Shown here: piece by piece, positions 9,533-18,007 of the stretch
How the letters are laid out: every line of letters starts with the position of its first letter
Numbering within the stretch: the stretch's first letter is position 1
DNA from: Streptomyces roseolilacinus
GTDB lineage: Bacteria; Actinomycetota; Actinomycetes; Streptomycetales; Streptomycetaceae
Assembly (NCBI RefSeq): GCF_014649335.1
Contig: NZ_BMSV01000009.1
Coordinates: forward strand, 186,001 to 250,000
DNA: 64,000 bases
Direction: 5' to 3'
The notes under the pieces: generated by a model
The model's database searches: none
The model's input: only the letters and a program-made list of their open reading frames with translations
What the model was told of the DNA's origin: nothing
Program-made: the position numbers and the translations under genes

Positions 9533-10771
9533 TCACTCCTCGGGCCGGTTGAAGTGCACCTCCGGGTTGTCGGCCGTGGGCCCGTCGAGGAGCGGCTGGG
9601 GCAGGCCCCGCAGGTGGAGGTCGAAGAACGCCGCGGTGTACGCGCGGACCAGTTCCACGGCGCGCTCGGCGCGGATGGTCGGCTGGGTCGGCGCGTCGTA
9701 GGGGATGCCGAGCTGGTCGAAGAGGACCGGCACGTCCGAGAAGGTCAGGTGGTCGGTCCCCGCCACGCTCAGCCAGCGCTTCCAGCCGTCGAGGTTCCGC
9801 CAGGCCTCGCCCCACGTGGGGTCCCCCTCCCCGTCGGGCAGGTGCACGCTGCTGTGGGTGCCGAGCATCATGAACGGGCGCCCGTCGAGCCCGCCGGCCG
9901 GCACCGGGTCGCCGAACGTGCCGTCCATGTTGATCCCCGCGCGCACGCGGGGGTCCTGCGCCATGGCGGAGGCCGCGGCCGCGCCGCCCAGGGAGTGGCC
10001 GGCAGCGCCGATCCGCTTCCGGTCGATGATCGAGGCGTGCCGCCAGGCGGGGCGCGGCCCGGTCAGCCGGTCCAGGACGAAGGCGATGTCCTGGCCGCGG
10101 TTCACGGTGGCCTTCCGCATGTCCTCCAGCGTCTCGGCCTTCTCGCAGGCCACGCAGGTCAGCACGCGGCCGCCGGGGAAGACCGTGCCGGCCGCCTCGT
10201 GGGCGTGGTCGACGACGGCGACGACGTAGCCGCGGCTGGCGAGGTCCTCGGCGAGGGTGGTCAGCGTGTACCGGGGCCCGCCGAAGCCGGGCGACAGCAC
10301 GACCAGCGGGTGGCGGCCGCGTTCCGGGCGGGCGCCGGCGACGCCGTGGGTGCGGGTGGCGGCCAGCTTGGCGACGGCGGCGGGGTCGCGCACGCCGACG
10401 GCCTCCAGCAGCAGCCGCGCCTCGCGCGGGTCGGCGTACGGGGCGGGGGTGCCCGCGCCGGACCGGGCGGGGTAGTACAGGTCGACCATCAGCTCGCGGC
10501 GCTGCTCGGGCACCCACAGGTCGGCGCGCGAACGGTCGACGAGGTGGAGGGTCTCCCGCCCGACCGGGGAGGCGCCGGTGGGCCGGGGCAGCAGCACCCC
10601 TTCGGCGGACTGCCGGGCGGCCGGGGCGGAGGAGACGGCGGCGGCGGAGACGGTGGCCTGGGCCTGGCTCTGGGTCTGGCTCTGGGTCTGGGCGACCGCC
10701 GGGGCGGCGGCGGTGAGGGCGATGACGAGGGCCGCGGCGGCGGCCGTGCGCAGGGTGCGTGGCGACTTCAT
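9533..10771 (-). CDS. secreted alpha/beta hydrolase, PAF-acetylhydrolase/lipase-like
   Basis: This ~412-residue protein has a signal peptide (MKSPRTLRTAAAAALVIAL, ending AVAQ) and a Gln/Thr-Ser-rich spacer. An alpha/beta-hydrolase fold follows, resembling bacterial relatives of platelet-activating-factor acetylhydrolase. The nucleophile elbow is GHSLGG, preceded by the oxyanion-region motif VLSPGFGG. Later segments NMDGTF and AGTDHLTFSD can supply the Asp and His. It probably hydrolyses short-chain esters or lipids outside the cell. The internal ATG at 10771 is preferred because it begins the signal peptide, although no good ribosome-binding site is seen. It appears monocistronic. Confidence 0.8.
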   Translation of the reverse strand: MKSPRTLRTAAAAALVIALTAAAPAVAQTQSQTQSQAQATVSAAAVSSAPAARQSAEGVLLPRPTGASPVGRETLHLVDRSRADLWVPEQRRELMVDLYYPARSGAGTPAPYADPREARLLLEAVGVRDPAAVAKLAATRTHGVAGARPERGRHPLVVLSPGFGGPRYTLTTLAEDLASRGYVVAVVDHAHEAAGTVFPGGRVLTCVACEKAETLEDMRKATVNRGQDIAFVLDRLTGPRPAWRHASIIDRKRIGAAGHSLGGAAAASAMAQDPRVRAGINMDGTFGDPVPAGGLDGRPFMMLGTHSSVHLPDGEGDPTWGEAWRNLDGWKRWLSVAGTDHLTFSDVPVLFDQLGIPYDAPTQPTIRAERAVELVRAYTAAFFDLHLRGLPQPLLDGPTADNPEVHFNRPEE

Positions 10772-10828
10772 GAGCAGGACGCTAGGTGGACGCCGGGCCC
10801 CGGGGCGTCGCCCTCTGGTCCACGACCG

Positions 10829-10869
10829 ATACGCCTGCCGATTGATCTCCGTTACGACCAAAGGCGTAT
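10829..10869. promoter_or_regulatory. inverted repeat upstream of the secreted hydrolase gene
   Basis: The 8-bp arms ATACGCCT and AGGCGTAT are separated by 25 bp, in a comparatively AT-rich patch 58-98 bp upstream of the hydrolase start. The position fits a promoter or operator. No known regulator motif was recognised. Confidence 0.3.
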
Positions 10870-11017
10870 GACGGTTCGTCAGCGTAAGACCGTGGGGGCA
10901 GACGGGACCCTAGGGGCAGGGGGGAGGCGAGGCCGCGGTCCCGCCCCGGACGGGCCCCGCGCGGACCTCGGCGCGGGCCCTCGTACGGGCCCCGCGGACC
11001 CTCGTGAAGGCGCCGGG

Positions 11018-11091
11018 CGTGGGGCGCCCGGGGCGTGGGGCACTCGGGGGCGTGGGGCACTCGGGGCCGCGGTGCGCCCGGGGCGCGGGGG
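11018..11091. repeat. G-rich short tandem repeats in a 475-bp intergenic region
   Basis: Between the hydrolase and the stress-protein genes the top strand repeats a degenerate 15-19-bp unit based on GGGCGTGGGGCACTCGG about four times. The rest of 10772-11246 shows no supported gene. An AT-richer patch (TTGATTTATTCGTGAACTATC) lies near 11163. Confidence 0.6.
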
Positions 11092-11246
11092 CACCACTCC
11101 ACGCCCCCGGGCGACCTTCCCGGCGGCCCTTCACGCACGCGTGATCGCCCCGAAGCGGTGGCTTGATTTATTCGTGAACTATCTGGGGTGCGCTACGAGG
11201 CGTCCCCGGAGGCGCGCGCCGCGAGGGGGCGGGCCCGTGGGACGCG

Positions 11247-11768
11247 CTACGGGATGACGATGACGGGCCGCTGCGCCCGGCGCGCGAGCCGGCCGGCGAC
11301 GGAGCCGAAGATGCGCCCGACGAGGCCGTGGGTGGAGCCGACGACGATGGCGTCGGCGGAGTACTCGTGGCCGACCTCCTCCAGCTCGTGGCAGATGTCG
11401 CCGCCGCGCTCGACGAGGATCCACGGCACCTCGGACAGGTGGTCGGCGCAGGCCAGCTCCAGCCCCAGGACCTCGGTGCGGTGGTCGGGCACGTCGACGA
11501 AGACCGGCGGCTCGCAGCCGGCCCACACGGTGGTGGGGAGCCGGTTGGCGACGTGGACGATGATCAGGCCGGACCCGGACCGGCGCGCCATGCCGATCGC
11601 GTACGCGAGCGCCCGCTCGCTGGAGGTCGAGCCGTCGAAGCCGACGACGACGCCGTGCTGGAACGCGGGGTCACATGCATGACGCGTGTCTGCCGCCGCC
11701 AGGGGGTCCACCGTCGAATCGGCGACCCGTCTGCGGTCGGCTGGTTCAGGGAATTCGTGACCGGCCAT
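11247..11768 (-). CDS. universal stress protein, UspA family
   Basis: This 173-residue single-domain USP has an N-terminal extension of about 38 residues before the core, which opens VVVGFDGSTSSERALAYA. The C-terminal ATP-binding loop is present as GSTHGLVGRIFGSVA, the G-2x-G-9x-G-S/T pattern of nucleotide-binding USPs, and the protein ends RPVIVIP. These cytoplasmic proteins accumulate under dormancy or stress; the exact role here is unknown. The start at 11768 gives the longest sensible reading frame but its ribosome-binding site is weak. The gene diverges from the long non-coding region ahead of adpA. Confidence 0.85.
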   Translation of the reverse strand: MAGHEFPEPADRRRVADSTVDPLAAADTRHACDPAFQHGVVVGFDGSTSSERALAYAIGMARRSGSGLIIVHVANRLPTTVWAGCEPPVFVDVPDHRTEVLGLELACADHLSEVPWILVERGGDICHELEEVGHEYSADAIVVGSTHGLVGRIFGSVAGRLARRAQRPVIVIP

Positions 11769-12946
11769 GGGTGTCTCGGCGAAGAAGGTCCTTGTGGGAA
11801 GGGTTCAAGGGACGGGTGGCAGCGGAGCCGTGTCCGGGAATCTTCTTCCCAACCCCATACCCCCAAGGGTACGGCGCCACTCCTCTCGTGCCCAGGATCC
11901 GCCGCCGCGCTCGCGGCGTTCCAGGGAGCATGCACGAGCCCGCTCCCCGACGCAACGCCGGTTGGCCCCTACAGCGGTCTCGGAGGGTCACCCGGGATGC
12001 TCCCACAGTGACCGCCCCGGCGGCGCCGCGGGGTTCCGCACCACCCCCTCCCGACCCGGCCGGGCACCACCGGCCCCTCGGGGCGCCCCACGGACCCGGG
12101 ACGCCCCCGGCCCGTCCGGGCGGCCGCCCGGGCAGGCGTCGGACCAGGCCGGGCGGCACGTCGGCGCTCCGGCCCCGCGAACCACCACCCGGGCCCCCTG
12201 CGCGAGACCCCACCCCCGGGCCCCTCACAGGACCGGCGGCCGGGACCCCGCGCAGGAACGGCGGGCGGGGCGCCCCACCCACCCGGAGGAGCCGGGGCGC
12301 GGCCGGGACACCGCCCGGATCCGACGGCCGGCGTTCTCACGTCACCACAAGCCCTCTTCACCCCTCCCCCAGCCCTCCCCTTTCCGGCGCGGCCCCGGCC
12401 CTCCGCCCACGCCCCGTCCGAAGCGGTCCCGCTCCGTGAGGCGTGCCGTGCCGGGTCGGGGGTAGGCGGGCCCCCTACGGAGGTGGCGAGTACCCGCCAG
12501 TGGCGTACCGGCGCCCTGCCGGCCCTCGCGCGGGGCGGTCCGGGACGGCGCGGACATCGTGCGACCGATGGTTTCGCACACACGGACCCGTATGTTTTCG
12601 GCCAACTTGAGGGAACCCGGCGATCCATGCCGGAATGGCCTGCGAACCCCCTTGTCACCTGGGAGATAAGGGCCGCAGGGCTTTCGCGCACCCTACGCGG
12701 ATGGGCCATGAGTGCGAGACGCACTTCCCTGCGGGGCCCCGAGGGTGAAACGCTTCGTGATCGAATGCTTCGCGCCAAGTTGCCTTGTCGACATAGTGCC
12801 GGATGCGGAACTTGTCGTTCCGGCGCCGCGGGACGCAGTAGATTCGATCATGACTATCGGAGAACGGGGTCTCGTGCAAAACCGAGGGGAAACGTGCAGG
12901 AGCGACAGGACCTAGGAGACGCGAACACCGAGGGGGGCTTAGCGTC
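11769..12946. other. 1.18-kb non-coding region upstream of adpA
   Basis: No reading frame here has a start signal or recognisable protein; the open frames on both strands are Pro/Arg/Gly-rich shadows of high-GC DNA. The last 400 bp (12540-12946) are clearly more AT-rich, with patches such as GTATGTTTTCGGCCAACTTG, and probably hold the adpA promoter and operators. The middle part (12000-12460) is extremely GC-rich. A large upstream regulatory region is a known feature of adpA in other streptomycetes. Confidence 0.6.
12769..12778 (-). promoter_or_regulatory. candidate AdpA-binding site (possible autoregulation)
   Basis: On the minus strand the sequence TGGCGCGAAG matches nine of ten positions of the published AdpA consensus TGGCSNGWWY. 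It lies about 170 bp upstream of the adpA start. AdpA autorepression is known in S. griseus, so the position makes sense, but a single near-match is weak evidence. Confidence 0.25.
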
Positions 12947-14152
12947 ATGAGCCAGGACTCCGCCGCACCGGAGGCCGGACGCAAACTGTCCGGACGCCGC
13001 CGTCGCGAGGTCGTCGCCGTCATGCTGTTCAGCGGCGGCCCCATCTTCGAGAGTTCCATCCCACTTTCGGTGTTCGGGGTTGACCGCCAGGACGCCGGAG
13101 TTCCGCGCTACAGGCTGCTGGTCTGCGCGGGCGAGGACGGGCCATTGCGCACGACCGGGGGACTCGAACTCTCCGCACCGTACGGCCTGGAGGCGATCAG
13201 CAGAGCGGGCACCGTCGTCGTACCGGCCTGGCGGTCGATCACCTCGCCGCCACCCGCCGAGGCGCTCGACGCGCTGCGCCGCGCACACGAGGAGGGCGCC
13301 CGGATCGTCGGCCTGTGCACCGGTGCCTTCGTACTGGCGGCCGCCGGCTTACTGGACGGACGGCCCGCCACCACGCACTGGATGTACGCGCCGACGCTCG
13401 CCAAGCGCTACCCGTCGGTCCACGTGGACCCGCGGGAGCTGTTCGTCGACGACGGCGACGTCCTGACGTCCGCGGGAACGGCGGCCGGCATCGACCTCTG
13501 TCTGCACATCGTGCGGACCGACCACGGCACGGAGGCGGCCGGCGCGCTCGCCCGGCGGCTCGTCGTGCCACCGCGCCGCAGCGGCGGCCAGGAGCGGTAC
13601 CTGGACCGGTCCCTCCCCGAGGAGATCGGCGCCGACCCGCTGGCCGAGGTGGTGGCGTGGGCGCTGGAGCACCTCCACGAGCAGTTCGACGTGGAGACGC
13701 TCGCCGCCCGGGCGTACATGAGCCGGCGGACCTTCGACCGGAGGTTCCGCTCGCTCACCGGCAGCGCGCCGCTGCAGTGGCTGATCACCCAGCGGGTGCT
13801 CCAGGCGCAGCGGCTGCTGGAGACCTCCGACTACTCGGTCGACGAGGTCGCCGGACGCTGCGGCTTCCGTTCGCCCGTGGCGCTGCGCGGCCACTTCCGG
13901 CGCCAGCTGGGCTCGTCCCCGGCCGCGTACCGGGCCGCCTACCGGGCGCGCCGCCCGCAGGGCGACGGCGCGACGGCGGTCGCCGACGTCGTACCGCCGC
14001 AGGGCGTGGGCGGACCGGGCGGGCACGGCCCCGGCCTGCGCCGTCCCACCGCGGGCGCCGCGGCCGGCATGGGCGGCGAACCGGGCAAGCAGCACATGGA
14101 CGCGCTGACGTCCGGCCGGGCCTCGCTGCCCGGCCAGCGCAGCGCACCGTAG
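12947..14152 (+). CDS. adpA: AdpA, AraC/XylS-family master regulator of development and secondary metabolism
   Basis: This 401-residue regulator has the AdpA architecture. An N-terminal DJ-1/PfpI-like dimerisation domain (about residues 20-190) contains VVVPAWRS and GLCTGAFVLAAAGLLDGRPATTHW. A C-terminal AraC DNA-binding domain (about 227-327) has two helix-turn-helix motifs including AARAYMSRRTFDRRFRSLTG and DEVAGRCGFRSPVALRGHFRRQLG. A Gly/Pro-rich tail follows. Codon 135 is TTA (bases 13349-13351), so translation should need the bldA tRNA-Leu, the classical control on adpA. GAGGGGGG lies 9 bp upstream of the start. ornA follows 87 bp later, as in other streptomycetes. Confidence 0.96.
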   Translation: MSQDSAAPEAGRKLSGRRRREVVAVMLFSGGPIFESSIPLSVFGVDRQDAGVPRYRLLVCAGEDGPLRTTGGLELSAPYGLEAISRAGTVVVPAWRSITSPPPAEALDALRRAHEEGARIVGLCTGAFVLAAAGLLDGRPATTHWMYAPTLAKRYPSVHVDPRELFVDDGDVLTSAGTAAGIDLCLHIVRTDHGTEAAGALARRLVVPPRRSGGQERYLDRSLPEEIGADPLAEVVAWALEHLHEQFDVETLAARAYMSRRTFDRRFRSLTGSAPLQWLITQRVLQAQRLLETSDYSVDEVAGRCGFRSPVALRGHFRRQLGSSPAAYRAAYRARRPQGDGATAVADVVPPQGVGGPGGHGPGLRRPTAGAAAGMGGEPGKQHMDALTSGRASLPGQRSAP

Positions 14153-14239
14153 CCGCGGGGCACGGCACGTCCCCGAGGGGCCGCCGGCGAGGGGAACGCG
14201 AGAGCACCCCCTCACCGGCGGCCCCTTTAAGGTGGACGC

Positions 14240-14851
14240 ATGAACGATCGCATGGTGTGGATCGACTGCGAGATGACCGGGCTCTCGCTGACGGACGACG
14301 CACTCATCGAGGTGGCCGCGCTGGTCACCGACTCGGAACTGAACGTGCTCGGCCAGGGTGTGGACATCGTCGTCCGCCCCCCGGACGCGGCGCTGGAGAC
14401 GATGCCGGACGTGGTGCGCGAGATGCACACCGCTTCCGGACTCCTCGACGAGCTCGCGGGCGGCACCACCCTCGCGGACGCGGAGGCGCAGGTCATGGCG
14501 TACATCCGCGAGCACGTCAAGGAGCCCGGCAGGGCCCCGCTGTGCGGCAACTCCGTCGGCACGGACCGCGGCTTCCTCGCTCGTGACATGCCCACGCTGG
14601 AGAAGTACCTCCACTACCGGATCGTCGACGTCTCCTCCGTCAAGGAGCTGGCCCGCCGCTGGTACCCGAGGGCGTACTTCAACAGTCCGGAGAAGAGCGG
14701 CAACCACCGGGCGCTCTCCGACATCCGCGAGTCCATCGCCGAGCTGCGGTACTACCGCGAGGCGGTCTTCGTCCCGCAGCCCGGCCCCGACTCGGACACG
14801 GCGAAGACCATCGCGGCCCGCCACGTCCTGCCCGCGGAGCCCCCGAGATAG
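14240..14851 (+). CDS. orn: oligoribonuclease
   Basis: This 203-residue DEDDh 3'-5' exoribonuclease degrades 2-5-nt RNAs and pGpG to mononucleotides. The exonuclease motifs are visible: WIDCEMTGL supplies the first Asp and Glu, GFLARDMP the second Asp, and [12 protein letters not shown] the His and last Asp. A good AAGGTGG lies about 7 bp upstream of the ATG. Placement directly after adpA is the conserved streptomycete arrangement, where the gene is called ornA. Orn also clears the c-di-GMP breakdown product pGpG, and a GGDEF-EAL protein is encoded elsewhere in this window. Confidence 0.96.
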   Translation: MNDRMVWIDCEMTGLSLTDDALIEVAALVTDSELNVLGQGVDIVVRPPDAALETMPDVVREMHTASGLLDELAGGTTLADAEAQVMAYIREHVKEPGRAPLCGNSVGTDRGFLARDMPTLEKYLHYRIVDVSSVKELARRWYPRAYFNSPEKSGNHRALSDIRESIAELRYYREAVFVPQPGPDSDTAKTIAARHVLPAEPPR

Positions 14852-14966
14852 GCGGCCCGCACGGCTCCGGACCGGCCCTGGAACGGCCCCACGGAAACGT
14901 GTGCGCGAGCACCCCTCCGGACCCTGTACACTTTTTCTCGGCCGGTCAGGAAAAAGACCGGACGCG

Positions 14967-15039
14967 GTGGGTGTAGCTCAGCTGGTAGAGCACCTGGTTG
15001 TGGTCCAGGATGCCGCGGGTTCGAGTCCCGTCACTCACC
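14967..15039 (+). tRNA. tRNA-His (GTG anticodon)
   Basis: The 73-nt cloverleaf has acceptor arms GTGGGTG/CACTCAC with one G-U pair, a D-arm TAGCTCAGCTGGTAGAGC, anticodon GTG at 15000-15002 in a CTGGT/…CCAG stem, and a T-arm CGGGTTCGAGTCCCG. The base before the acceptor (14966) is G and faces the C discriminator, giving the G-1 needed by HisRS. No CCA is encoded. Confidence 0.96.
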
Positions 15040-15045
15040 CTGACA

Positions 15046-15085
15046 GACGAAGGGTCGACCTGTGAAAGCAGGTCGGCCCTTCGTC
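15046..15085 (+). terminator. terminator after tRNA-His
   Basis: A 17-bp stem (GACGAAGGGTCGACCTG and its complement, with one G-T pair) closes a TGAAAG loop 6 bp after the tRNA. It is followed by GTGTCC. Confidence 0.85.
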
Positions 15086-15278
15086 GTGTCCGCCCCCACC
15101 GGGCCTCGTCGGGCCCTCCCCCTCCTCCCCGGCCAGGCGGCGCTCCGGCGGCCACGGCCGACCACTCGATCGGTTCGCTGCACGACCTTCTGCCCATCGT
15201 CACCGCATCGAGGTAACCGCAGCCCGGCCCCGCACCGTTCACCCACCGGGTGGACGGCGTGAGAGATACCGTGCGGGC

Positions 15279-15722
15279 ATGTCCACGGACCCGATGCGGG
15301 AGGTCGGACGCCGTATCGCCGCGGCTCGACGCGCGCGCCGCACGTCCCGATCAGAGCCGGCCGCCATCGCGTACGTATCGCTCAGCATGGTGCGAAGGAT
15401 CGAACAGGGTACGCGGCTTCCCAGCGACGACGCCCTCGACACCGTCGCGACCGCACTCGGTCTCGACCCTGGTCGACTGCTGACCGACCGGTCCCGGACC
15501 GACGGACGGGTGCGGGCGCCCCGGCCCCTTCCGCACCCTCCACGTGCCCGCCCACGGGGATCACACCGCTCTGTGACCCCTGACCGCCGTCCCCGGGCCG
15601 ACCGGGCCCGCCGAAAGGAGATGCTCACGCATGCGCCCCGCCCGCTTCACCGATTTCGTCGTCGACGTCGTCAAGAACCAGCCCACCACCGGCCGCGTGC
15701 GGTCCCTCGACGAGGCGGGTGA
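15279..15722 (+). pseudogene. truncated XRE-family regulator remnant
   Basis: The first ~80 codons encode a clear helix-turn-helix of the XRE type, MREVGRRIAAARRARR then YVSLSMVRRIEQGTR and PSDDALDTVATALGLDPGRLL. They resemble the N-terminus of larger streptomycete XRE-TPR regulators. After the DRSRTDGRV segment the frame becomes Arg/Pro-rich with no domain and runs 92 bp into the next gene, so the sensory part seems lost. Helix 2 also looks decayed (RTSRSEPAA where MSQSELAA is usual). A functional small HTH protein cannot be excluded. It sits next to tRNA-His at the left edge of the polysaccharidase island. Confidence 0.55.
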
Positions 15723-16044
15723 CTCCACGCACCCGTACGGGATCGCCCTCACGCTCCAGGGCAGTAGCCGTGAGACGCGGTGGCAGTTCACCGGGCAGCT
15801 TCCCGACGGCGTCAAGCACGAGGGCTTCACGGACGAACCGGTGCACGGCACGCCCGTCCCCGCCGGGCCCGCGCCGCAGGCCGGCGACGAGCCCGAAGCG
15901 TGGCTGGCCGCGGCCCTCGCCCTCGCCGAGTGCCCGGAGGTGGCGAACGTCGAGCGCTGGTCGACACGGCCCGACCCGGGGGCGCAGAAGGGGCTCACGG
16001 TCACCTTCCACAACGGCGCGCGGATCTTCGCCCGCGTCCTCTGA
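15631..16044 (+). CDS. conserved hypothetical protein
   Basis: This soluble 137-residue protein has no signal peptide or membrane segment. It has a beta-rich N-terminal half (FVVDVVKNQPTTGRVRSL, YGIALTLQG, WQFTGQLPDG) and a helical segment with WLAAALALAECPEVANVERW. I do not recognise a family. A strong ribosome-binding site (GAAAGGAG) lies about 8 bp before the ATG, supporting expression. It overlaps the end of the degraded XRE frame and lies 88 bp before the PL11 lyase gene on the same strand. Confidence 0.7.
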   Translation: MRPARFTDFVVDVVKNQPTTGRVRSLDEAGDSTHPYGIALTLQGSSRETRWQFTGQLPDGVKHEGFTDEPVHGTPVPAGPAPQAGDEPEAWLAAALALAECPEVANVERWSTRPDPGAQKGLTVTFHNGARIFARVL

Positions 16045-16132
16045 CCCTCCCCGGCCCGTGCGCGGCAACCCTTTCCGGGCGGGTGGCGACTGGGGGGTAC
16101 CCCACCCGTCCTCTCCCCGCAGGAGGAACCCC

Positions 16133-18007
16133 GTGCACCACAGGAGAACGCGCCGGGCGCTCACGTCCGCGGTGCTCGCCGGTGCCGCCGTCGCCGGTGC
16201 CGCCGCGCTCACCCTCACCGCCCTGCCCGCCGACGCCGCCGACACCGCGGCCGCCGCCCGGCAGGTCGAGCGGCTCGACCGGGGCGTGGTCAGCGTCCAC
16301 ACCGGCACCGGCAACCTCGTCAGCTGGCGCTGGCTGGGGACCGACGCCGACAACGTCGCCTTCAACGTCTACCGCGGCGGCACGAAGGTCAACGCCACGC
16401 CCGTCACCGGCTCCACCAACTACTTCCACTCCGGCGCCCCCAGCCACGCCGACTACACGGTCCGCGCCGTCGTGGGCGGCGTCGAGCAGGGCGACTCCGT
16501 GCACGCCGTCCAGTTCCGCGCCGGGTACAAGGACGTGCCGCTGTCACCGCCCACCGGGGGCACGACGCCCGACGGGGTGGCGTACACGTACGAGGCCAAC
16601 GACGCCTCCGTCGGCGACCTCGACGGCGACGGCGACCTCGACTTCGTCCTCAAGTGGCAGCCCACCAACGCCAAGGACAACTCGCAGAGCGGGTACACCG
16701 GCAACACGTTCGTCGACGGGATCACCCTCGACGGGACCCGGCTGTGGCGGATCGACCTCGGGCGCAACATCCGCTCCGGCGCCCACTACACGCAGTTCCA
16801 GGTGTACGACTACGACGGCGACGGGCGCGCCGAGGTCGCCATGAAGACCGCCGACGGCACCAGGGACGGCGCGGGCCGCGTCATCGGCAGCGCGTCCGCC
16901 GACCACCGCAACTCCGGCGGGTACGTGCTGGCCGGGCCCGAGTACCTGACCATGTTCGACGGGCGCACCGGCGCGGCGCTCGGCACCACCGACTACGTGC
17001 CCGCCCGCGGCACGGTCTCCTCGTGGGGCGACGGCTACGGCAACCGCGTCGACCGGTTCCTCGCGGGCACCGCGTACCTCGACGGCACGCGGCCCTCGCT
17101 GATCATGGCGCGCGGCTACTACACGCGCAGCGTCATCGCCGCCTGGGACTGGCGCGACGGGCGGTTCACCCGGCGCTGGACCTTCGACACGAACTCCTCC
17201 GCCAACGCCGGGAAGGGCTTCGACGGGCAGGGCTCGCACAGCCTGTCCGTCGGCGACGTCGACGGCGACGGGCGGGACGAGGTCGTGTACGGCTCCATGG
17301 CCGTCGACGACGACGGCAGCGGCCTGTGGACGACGCGCACCGGGCACGGCGACGCCCAGCACCTGGGCGACCTCGACCCGGGCACGCCCGGCCTGGAGTA
17401 CTTCAAGGTGTCGGAGTCGACCAGCCAGCCCGCCGAGGTGTACGTCAACCCGGCGAACGGGGCGATCCGCTGGAAGCTCGCCGCCTGCTGCGACAACGGC
17501 CGCGGTGTCGCCGGGGACGTCTGGGCCGGCAACGACGGCGCCGAGGTGTGGTCCACCTCCGGCGGGAACGTCCGCGACGAGGGGGGCGCGGTGAAGGGGC
17601 GCCGCCCCTCGGCGGTGAACTTCCTCGCCTGGTGGGACGGCGACACGACCCGTGAGCTGCTGGACGGCACGCGCGTCGACAAGTACGGGACGAGCGCCGA
17701 CACGCGGCTGCTGACCGGGGCGGACGTGGCGTCCAACAACGGCACCAAGGCCACCCCGGCCCTCTCCGGCGACATCCTCGGCGACTGGCGCGAGGAGGTG
17801 GTGTGGCGCACGGCGGACAACCGGGCGCTGCGGATCTACTCCACGCCGCACGTGGCGGACACCCGGATCACGACCCTGCTGCACGACACCATGTACCGGA
17901 CGGGGCTGGCCTGGCAGAACACCGGCTACAACCAGCCCCCGCACCCGAGCTTCCACATCGGGGCCGGGATGCGGACCGCACCCCGGCCGGCGGTCACGAC
18001 GCCGTAG
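16133..18007 (+). CDS. secreted rhamnogalacturonan endolyase, PL11 (YesW-like)
   Basis: This 624-residue secreted enzyme cleaves the rhamnogalacturonan I backbone of pectin by beta-elimination. A signal peptide starts at the GTG (MHHRRTRRALTSAVLAGAAVAG, ending ADAA). Next comes a fibronectin-like N-terminal domain (VSVHTGTGNLVSWRWLG, AFNVYRGG). An eight-bladed propeller follows, rich in calcium-binding DGDGD loops (DLDGDGDLDFVLKW, YDYDGDGRAEVAMK, DVDGDGRDEVVYG). The single domain fits PL11 length. AGGAGG lies 7 bp upstream of the GTG start. It converges on the GH74 gene with a 14-bp overlap. Confidence 0.93.
   Translation: MHHRRTRRALTSAVLAGAAVAGAAALTLTALPADAADTAAAARQVERLDRGVVSVHTGTGNLVSWRWLGTDADNVAFNVYRGGTKVNATPVTGSTNYFHSGAPSHADYTVRAVVGGVEQGDSVHAVQFRAGYKDVPLSPPTGGTTPDGVAYTYEANDASVGDLDGDGDLDFVLKWQPTNAKDNSQSGYTGNTFVDGITLDGTRLWRIDLGRNIRSGAHYTQFQVYDYDGDGRAEVAMKTADGTRDGAGRVIGSASADHRNSGGYVLAGPEYLTMFDGRTGAALGTTDYVPARGTVSSWGDGYGNRVDRFLAGTAYLDGTRPSLIMARGYYTRSVIAAWDWRDGRFTRRWTFDTNSSANAGKGFDGQGSHSLSVGDVDGDGRDEVVYGSMAVDDDGSGLWTTRTGHGDAQHLGDLDPGTPGLEYFKVSESTSQPAEVYVNPANGAIRWKLAACCDNGRGVAGDVWAGNDGAEVWSTSGGNVRDEGGAVKGRRPSAVNFLAWWDGDTTRELLDGTRVDKYGTSADTRLLTGADVASNNGTKATPALSGDILGDWREEVVWRTADNRALRIYSTPHVADTRITTLLHDTMYRTGLAWQNTGYNQPPHPSFHIGAGMRTAPRPAVTTP

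Noticed and set aside
11969-12778. Open frames on both strands in the adpA upstream region
   Set aside because: All are Pro/Arg/Gly strings with no ribosome-binding site or recognisable fold.
14967-15039. Integration site with a duplicated tRNA-His 3' end
   Set aside because: I searched by eye for a second copy of the T-arm/acceptor sequence and for an integrase and found neither in the window.
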